From Bursaphelenchus xylophilus (lineage: Eukaryota; Nematoda; Chromadorea; Rhabditida; Aphelenchoididae), in NCBI GenBank assembly GCA_904066235.2, contig CAJFCV020000004.1, forward strand, positions 9,610,001 to 9,674,000: DNA of 64,000 bases. The letters are read 5' to 3'. Below the pieces are notes generated by a model. That model worked only from the letters and a program-made list of their open reading frames with translations. It was not told where the DNA came from and ran no database searches. Position numbers and translations under genes: made by a program. This document shows, in pieces, positions 59,201-64,000 of the stretch. The first letter of the stretch is position 1, and each line of letters begins with the position of its first letter.

Positions 59201-59630
59201 TCCAAAATCCTCTGTGATATGACTCCACCGACTTACAACCTGCGTGACGAAGAAACCGAGTAGAAAACTGAGAGGGAGGTATTTGCTGAGGTCTTTGTCA
59301 AAGTATCGGACAACTTTTTCGAATATTCTAGAAAACGCAATTACAGATTTCCGGGACATTCAAATAAGAGAAAATTTAAGCATCGTAAACAACCAAATGA
59401 AGCTTTGAAAAAGATCGGCAAGTCTAAAAATTTTTTAGAAACAACACTTACTCCTGTTGATCCCGATCAAACGCGAATCTGTACACCATACTAATACCCA
59501 TATATGCCAACGTCCAGACCGTGAGCTGAGGCAGGACCGCTTTCCACACGGAGCCCCGCCATCGTATCAGCAGGCGCACGAAGCTCTCCAGCTGGGCGCC
59601 GGAGACGAGCAAGGTGTACGAGACTGTCAT
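56225..59630 (-). CDS. Bestrophin-family chloride channel
   Basis: Pentameric Ca2+-gated anion channel of the plasma membrane. Eight exons in phase: 59630-59452, 59327-59190, 58755-58589, 58451-58297, 58218-58069, 57632-57337, 56944-56750, 56318-56225, giving 457 residues. Family landmarks in order: N-terminal MTVSYTLLVS; pore-neck helix LPLSFLLGFFVTQVVSRW (77 onward); HGTDEETRMCRRTLIRYMVL; RDISMQVRKRFPTYETMV; FDWIPIPLIYPQVV; and the calcium-clasp EDDDD (295-299) inside NPLGEDDDDLEIN. In the neck, the position equivalent to BEST1 Ile76 is Leu here. The C-terminal tail after about residue 361 is hydrophilic and basic. Introns hold three hairpin MITEs (B9, B10, B11) and repeat H. Nematodes have many bestrophin paralogues, so no symbol is assigned. 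Confidence 0.96.
56535..56725. repeat. Dispersed repeat H, copy 2
   Basis: In the last bestrophin intron. Shares ordered blocks with 32239-32406 (caatatttata, cggctagcga, ggaggtcggttgtg, ccaaaagtacagaat). Confidence 0.55.
57004..57245. repeat. Family B hairpin MITE, copy B9
   Basis: In intron 6 of the bestrophin gene. Arms (tgcatccgggaagtatcaaa, aaatacctccctctccaagt) are mirrored; the outermost bases are decayed. Confidence 0.8.
57722..58028. repeat. Family B hairpin MITE, copy B10
   Basis: In intron 5 of the bestrophin gene, TA-flanked. At about 307 bp it is the longest family B copy, with an internal repeat of the aaatgtggcaaaatgcttcc block. Confidence 0.85.
58933..59170. repeat. Family B hairpin MITE, copy B11
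   Basis: In intron 2 of the bestrophin gene. Left end cagtggcggaccagatccag, right end accggtcctacactg; arms typical of the family. Confidence 0.85.
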
Positions 59631-60021
59631 CCGCTCTGCAAGATCATTCGGATTTAAGAATTCTCGAGATTCGTCGGATTAGAGAGGACATTCTGGGCGG
59701 GCACCGGGCTTAAAATGCTGGCTTTCCAAATAATTCGGGGTGATGTTTAAAATATGGGGGGAAAGTTTTGAGTGGGCTAATATCAGAGATCGGGATTTGC
59801 GGCAAGATTTCTTGGAATTGGTCGATATTTTTGGTGGGAGTTAATTGTATTTAGATGATGAGTATTGTAATTTTATTATTGGGCTAACCACGTGTTGGGT
59901 TGTGAAACAAATAAGTCGCTAAAAACTTTCGCATCTGCTTGCAAATCGTGTCCAAATATACCATATTCAAAGGTGTATTTATTGTTAAAGATATAAGCTT
60001 GCGCTTCGCGAAGATGTTATA

Positions 60022-60340
60022 TAGGGTGGGCCACTCGAAACTCCCAGCCTCTTTTCAGGTATTTCTCCGATAATGCATCAATTTCTATCAAATTGATATC
60101 ATATTGAAGCTGAGACACCACATTTACTGTCCACCAAATATGGCCTGTCTAACTTCGCGGAGGCACCTGTGCTGACCTCTTACATTTTTATGCCAAATTT
60201 GAAGTCTTTAATGTCATATATGGTGGACAAGAAATGAGGTGGCTCAGATTTAATTTGATATAAATTTTATAGAAATTGGTGCATTACTGGCGGAGAGATA
60301 CCTGAAAAGAGTTTGGGAGTTTCGAGTGGCCGACCCTTTT
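60022..60340. repeat. Inverted-repeat element F
   Basis: Left end agggtgggccactcgaaact, right end agtttcgagtggccgaccct, with further pairing (ctcttttcaggtatttctcc with ggagagatacctgaaaagag). About 320 bp; a single copy in this window. Confidence 0.78.
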
Positions 60341-60837
60341 ATGTATCCGACCTTAGCAGGCCAGAGAGTAGGCAAAAGGGCGACGACGATCAGAAAGAAA
60401 ATAAATTTTTGGCTATGTTTTTTTTAAAGCTTTGTTCCACCGTAAAAAAAACTGTTGCAAATTTTAAAACTGTTGCAAAGAACCCCTCCGAAATTTTCTC
60501 AACCCCCCTCCTCCACTTTAGCGGCAGTGGTAAACACACTTACTACGTCACAGTCGAAAAAGAACAATTTGACAACAAGTTTCTTCCCTTATGACATTCT
60601 TTCGTTCCGAACGTTTGTCAAGACCCAATTCAGAATGCCTAATCCTCTTTTTCAACGTTTTTATCGGCTTTTTTCGCGAAGGGCCTGGGAAATATATCGC
60701 ATAATCTACCGTTCGCTGAATCCATTTACTTTTTTAAGTGTGATTTTTGAAGAAGGCAATGGATACCGACTTTCTCAATTTTAACAAATTTACTTTCTTT
60801 ATCAATTCAATTGAACGATCTTTGTATCTTTTTTTAG

Positions 60838-61140
60838 AGTACGCAAAACGCAGAGAGCGGTCAGAGAGAAAAGCACTTTTTCGCCATAACTTTGCCAGTT
60901 TCGCGCGGAAAAAAATTGATTTTTTGTGGAAACATTACCCTCTATGGTAGAAACAGCCATGAAACTTTTCGTGCCGAAATTCGGTAAAAAGTGTCAAATT
61001 TTCGCCGACTTTAGATCTAAAAATATCGGTTGTTTCTGCAAAGCGCGAGCTAAGATTTTCGCATATAGTTTAGAAAAAATTATTATAAATCTATGCCAAG
61101 TTTCATCAAAATCTGAGCGTCGCACTTGGTGTACTTCCCC
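60838..61140. repeat. Family A MITE, truncated copy A14
   Basis: Right two thirds of family A, from gagagcggtcagagagaaaa to the terminal cttggtgtacttcccctg, followed by TAA. Confidence 0.78.
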
Positions 61141-61758
61141 TGTAAATACTAATAGAAAAATCACGGAGTACAAATTTGAGCTCACACCGTATAAACAAAC
61201 AAGTGATAGGTTCGTGGTTAAACTCCACTTTCCGGATTACCATCACTAATTCCGAGGTCGTTATAATTCAACGCAAAGCTCAATTGAACACGCTTGAAGA
61301 GAGTTCGAAGCCAAATAACAAATAAGATCAAAATGTTGTGCAGCCTTTTGCTCCCTGCCCTAGATTACGCAGAACTTCCTGCCTGTTATCCTAGAACTAC
61401 TTAACAAGGCACGGAAAAAAGTTATCTATAACTACCGTCTCCAACAATCGAAAACTTTGCTAATAAGCCGTATAATTCGTTGGAAGAGCCAATAAAAATT
61501 TCCGTCATAAAATCGATTAGGAAATTCCATTGTGCTCAAAGTCGAATAAACACCCGCGAGTCAGCCGAGCCATCAAAATTTTTGCATTATTCGCATAAAT
61601 TCGCATTTCTAATCGCTGGTGCTGGGTTTATACAAACATTATGCAACGAACATGAAGAGTAATAAAAATTTTTGGCTTGCAGAGGCAGTTGAGAGATCCA
61701 ACGGTCCCAACCGAATAGATAATTAGGAGAGCGGAGCAACGTTTTTAGTCTTAATTCA

Positions 61759-62181
61759 CAAGTGAAGTACCCCAAGTGCGACGCTCAGATTTTGATGAAA
61801 CTTGGCACAAATTTAGAATAATTTTTTCTAAGGTATATGCGAGAATTCTAGCAAACGCTTTGCAGAAAAAACTGAGATTTTTAGATCGAAAGCCGGCGAA
61901 AATTTAAGACTTTTTGCCGAATTTTGACACGAAAAGCTTCATGCCCATTTCTACCATAGAGGGTAAGTTTTCCACAAAAAATCAATTTTTTCTGCACGAA
62001 ACTAGCAAAGTTGTGGCCAAAAGTGCTTTCCTCTTTTATCGCTTTCCGCGTTTAGCGTACTCTCTCGGCGACGCTTGCAAAGCGCAAGCTAAAACTTTCA
62101 GGAATCGATATTTAGTTGATACCCGACGTGTGTGCAAAATTTAAAGAAAATCTGAGCATCGGACCTGGGGTACTTCCCTTG
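61759..62181. repeat. Family A MITE, near-complete copy A15
   Basis: Left CAAGTGAAGTACCCC, right GGGGTACTTCCCTTG. The flanks (TCA and TTA) do not match perfectly, probably by mutation. Confidence 0.8.
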
Positions 62182-62764
62182 TTAGATTACAGGACTTCAC
62201 ATTTCTAATTTTTTCCAAAAACAAATAAAACCGATCGAAAATGCAAGGCTTTTCTGGGTTGGCTGCCATTTCCTGCATCTCTTTCGGATCCCTTTTGACC
62301 CTAGAAGGTCATCCGAAGGAACTGGCGTGCACATAACAGAATCCGGCCGTTAACGATGGATGTCTGGCTGTAGCAAATAAAGAAGGCATTTCGGAGGAGG
62401 AAAGTGAAATGCGAAGGTGGGAAGTGATGACATTTCGGAGAATTTAGGGATTCTTTCGAAATTTACTGTTTGGAATTATAAAGTGCAGCGTGGCGTTTTT
62501 AATCCCTTGTCTTTTCAAAACAGATTAGGCGTTCTTTATGCAGTACAGCTTGTACAAATTAGTAAGCTAAAAATCTCGATATACGCCATAAAAAAAGGTC
62601 GTAGTAGACGATCATTAATACGTATAAAATAGCAGAAATATCAAAACAGCTTTTAGGCTCTTTTTTCCAAAAATAGGACTATTGCATGCTCGGGATTAAC
62701 GAAAAGGTCAATTTGAAGACCAAACACGAAGTAAGATAGAAGATTTCAGAAGCTGACCATTGTA

Positions 62765-63066
62765 CAGTGACGGACCTGATCCAGTGGCAAAAAAACGTAT
62801 CACTTTGCATCCGGGAAGTATCAAAAAATGTAGCAAAATCCCTCCCTTGTCAAGTGAGAAAACCCCGTTTTGAAGAGCGCGAACCAAAAAGAGCGGGCAC
62901 GCTTATCATTTTGCATCAGGGAAGTATCAAAAAATGTGTCAAAATTCTTCCCTCTCTAACTTAAAAAAGTTTTTCACTTGAAGAGGGAGGTATTTTGCCA
63001 CACTTTTTGATGCTTCCTGGATGCGAAATGGTACGTTTTTTGCAACTAGATCAGGCCCCCCACAGT
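62765..63066. repeat. Family B hairpin MITE, copy B12
   Basis: CAGTGACGGACCTGATCCAG at the left after TA, with a decayed mirror ending ggccccccacag at the right. Contains an extra internal cttccctctc-type block. Confidence 0.8.
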
Positions 63067-64000
63067 ATATAAGAGATCTCAGTAGATGACCAATCCCCGG
63101 GAAGAGCGTAATCAAAATTTCTTTGAAACCCCTCGGAAAGACTCTTCAAATTTTTGGCCATACCGTCCGACATGTTTGAGGACTAGATTTTTGCCCTCAA
63201 CGCACTCGACCGGATTTTATATATCTCCAAAAAAGAATGGAAAAGTTAGTTTTCGGTTGCCTTCAAACTTGTCACAGTCTTGTCCCCAGACGACAAACAC
63301 TGCCGGCAGACATGTTCAAAACAACATGGTTTGGAAGAAAGTCACTTCTTCTTTCCGATACGCTTGCAGTAAGCGTAAGGGAGGATAATGATATATTCGG
63401 AACGGCCGGAAAGTGCCTACGGAATTTCATAAATATTCCCGGAATAAAATACCTACGTAAATGGGAGATATGTAAGGCAAAATTTGGGAAGTAACGCAAT
63501 TTTTTGCATATGAAATATGAAAAAAAATTCGTGCAAATTTGAGGAAAATCTGACAGTTTTCTTGTTATTGTGAGTTTGTGGAGCATGACGATGCATAAGA
63601 TACAAGTAAAAGTTGAAACTTGGGTACACACAAAAACGCAAACAATATGAAATGCTGGTCAAATACCATGACATTTCTGAGAGCAGCTTGATGAGTGGCA
63701 GTTCCGCTGTGTGCTCATCTCACAACAATGCATATACGTATATTTACTATAAATTTTAGGTGAATCGTTCCTCTGTTTTTTCTATTAAAAGACTTATATT
63801 TATTCGTATTCCTATCACAGCCCGAATTTTTAACTATTCTCTTTCGACAGTGCGCTGAAAAAAAGAGAAAATGCCAAGGGCATTTTTGACCGGTCAATCC
63901 TAATCCCCCTCACTCAAAGATGAAAAAAGTTTTGAAACAAAAGATATTAAAAATTCGCCGTCTTTAATACTCCTTTTCCACACCTTTTGGGGGTGTTCAA

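Larger units (their letters stand above)
59631..64000. other. Repeat-rich DNA to the window end, no supported gene
   Basis: The first few hundred bases are the presumed bestrophin promoter region. The rest holds element F, MITEs A14, A15 and B12, and AT-rich DNA. Frames at 60313-60784 and 63086-63494 show no recognisable motif and are not called. Confidence 0.5.

Noticed and set aside
60313..60784. Overlapping plus-strand frames near 60.5 kb
   Set aside because: They partly overlap element F and have no motif or splice support.

Overview
The window is eukaryotic and almost certainly from a nematode of the order Rhabditida. Genes are split by introns, many of them very short (34-50 bp), with GTAAGT-like donors and TTTCAG-like acceptors. 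The gene set is typically nematode: a two-finger GATA factor resembling ELT-1, an HNF4-derived nuclear receptor, a T20D4.11-like (DUF19) secreted protein, a bestrophin, an ELO-family elongase and a DM-domain factor. It is not a sequence I recognise verbatim, so no species is named. All gene models were built by hand from splice sites, reading phase and family motifs.

Layout. 1-2.3 kb: repeat debris with a tRNA-like relic and a reverse-transcriptase fragment. 2.3-13.6 kb: three plus-strand genes for secreted proteins, namely a histidine acid phosphatase, a pepsin-fold protein that lacks both catalytic Asp motifs, and a Cys-rich DUF19-like protein. 13.7-17.0 kb: a minus-strand amino-acid transporter. 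17-25.5 kb: a long stretch with no supported gene. 25.5-28.7 kb: the nuclear receptor, followed by an acidic reading frame that may be its 3' exon or a separate gene. 30.2-32.9 kb: the elongase and an intronless Gly/Tyr-rich secreted peptide gene with a decayed mariner 23 bp beyond its start codon. 37.4 kb: a small basic-tailed reading frame. 40.0-43.0 kb: elt-1-like GATA factor on the minus strand, preceded by about 12 kb without a supported gene. 55.1-59.6 kb: a DM-domain gene convergent with a bestrophin gene. 59.6-64 kb: repeats only.

The most striking feature is the mobile-element landscape. Two roughly 1.5 kb near-perfect palindromes (4626-6162 and 11369-12877) have different but related ends and a shared core, and carry an internal second copy of their terminal motif; a half-copy lies at 9442-10128. 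At least 12 hairpin MITEs (family B, TA duplications) and about 15 copies or fragments of a 450 bp MITE (family A, TWA/TCA duplications) fill introns and intergenic DNA, with clear nested insertions. One palindrome sits between the acid phosphatase stop codon and the next AATAAA, so the mRNA may carry a very long hairpin in its 3'UTR.

I found no bacterial-type system, CRISPR array or operon of cooperating enzymes. The novelty candidates are the palindromic transposon family, the catalytically dead pepsin-like protein, the unusual receptor recognition helix and the mariner-displaced promoter.
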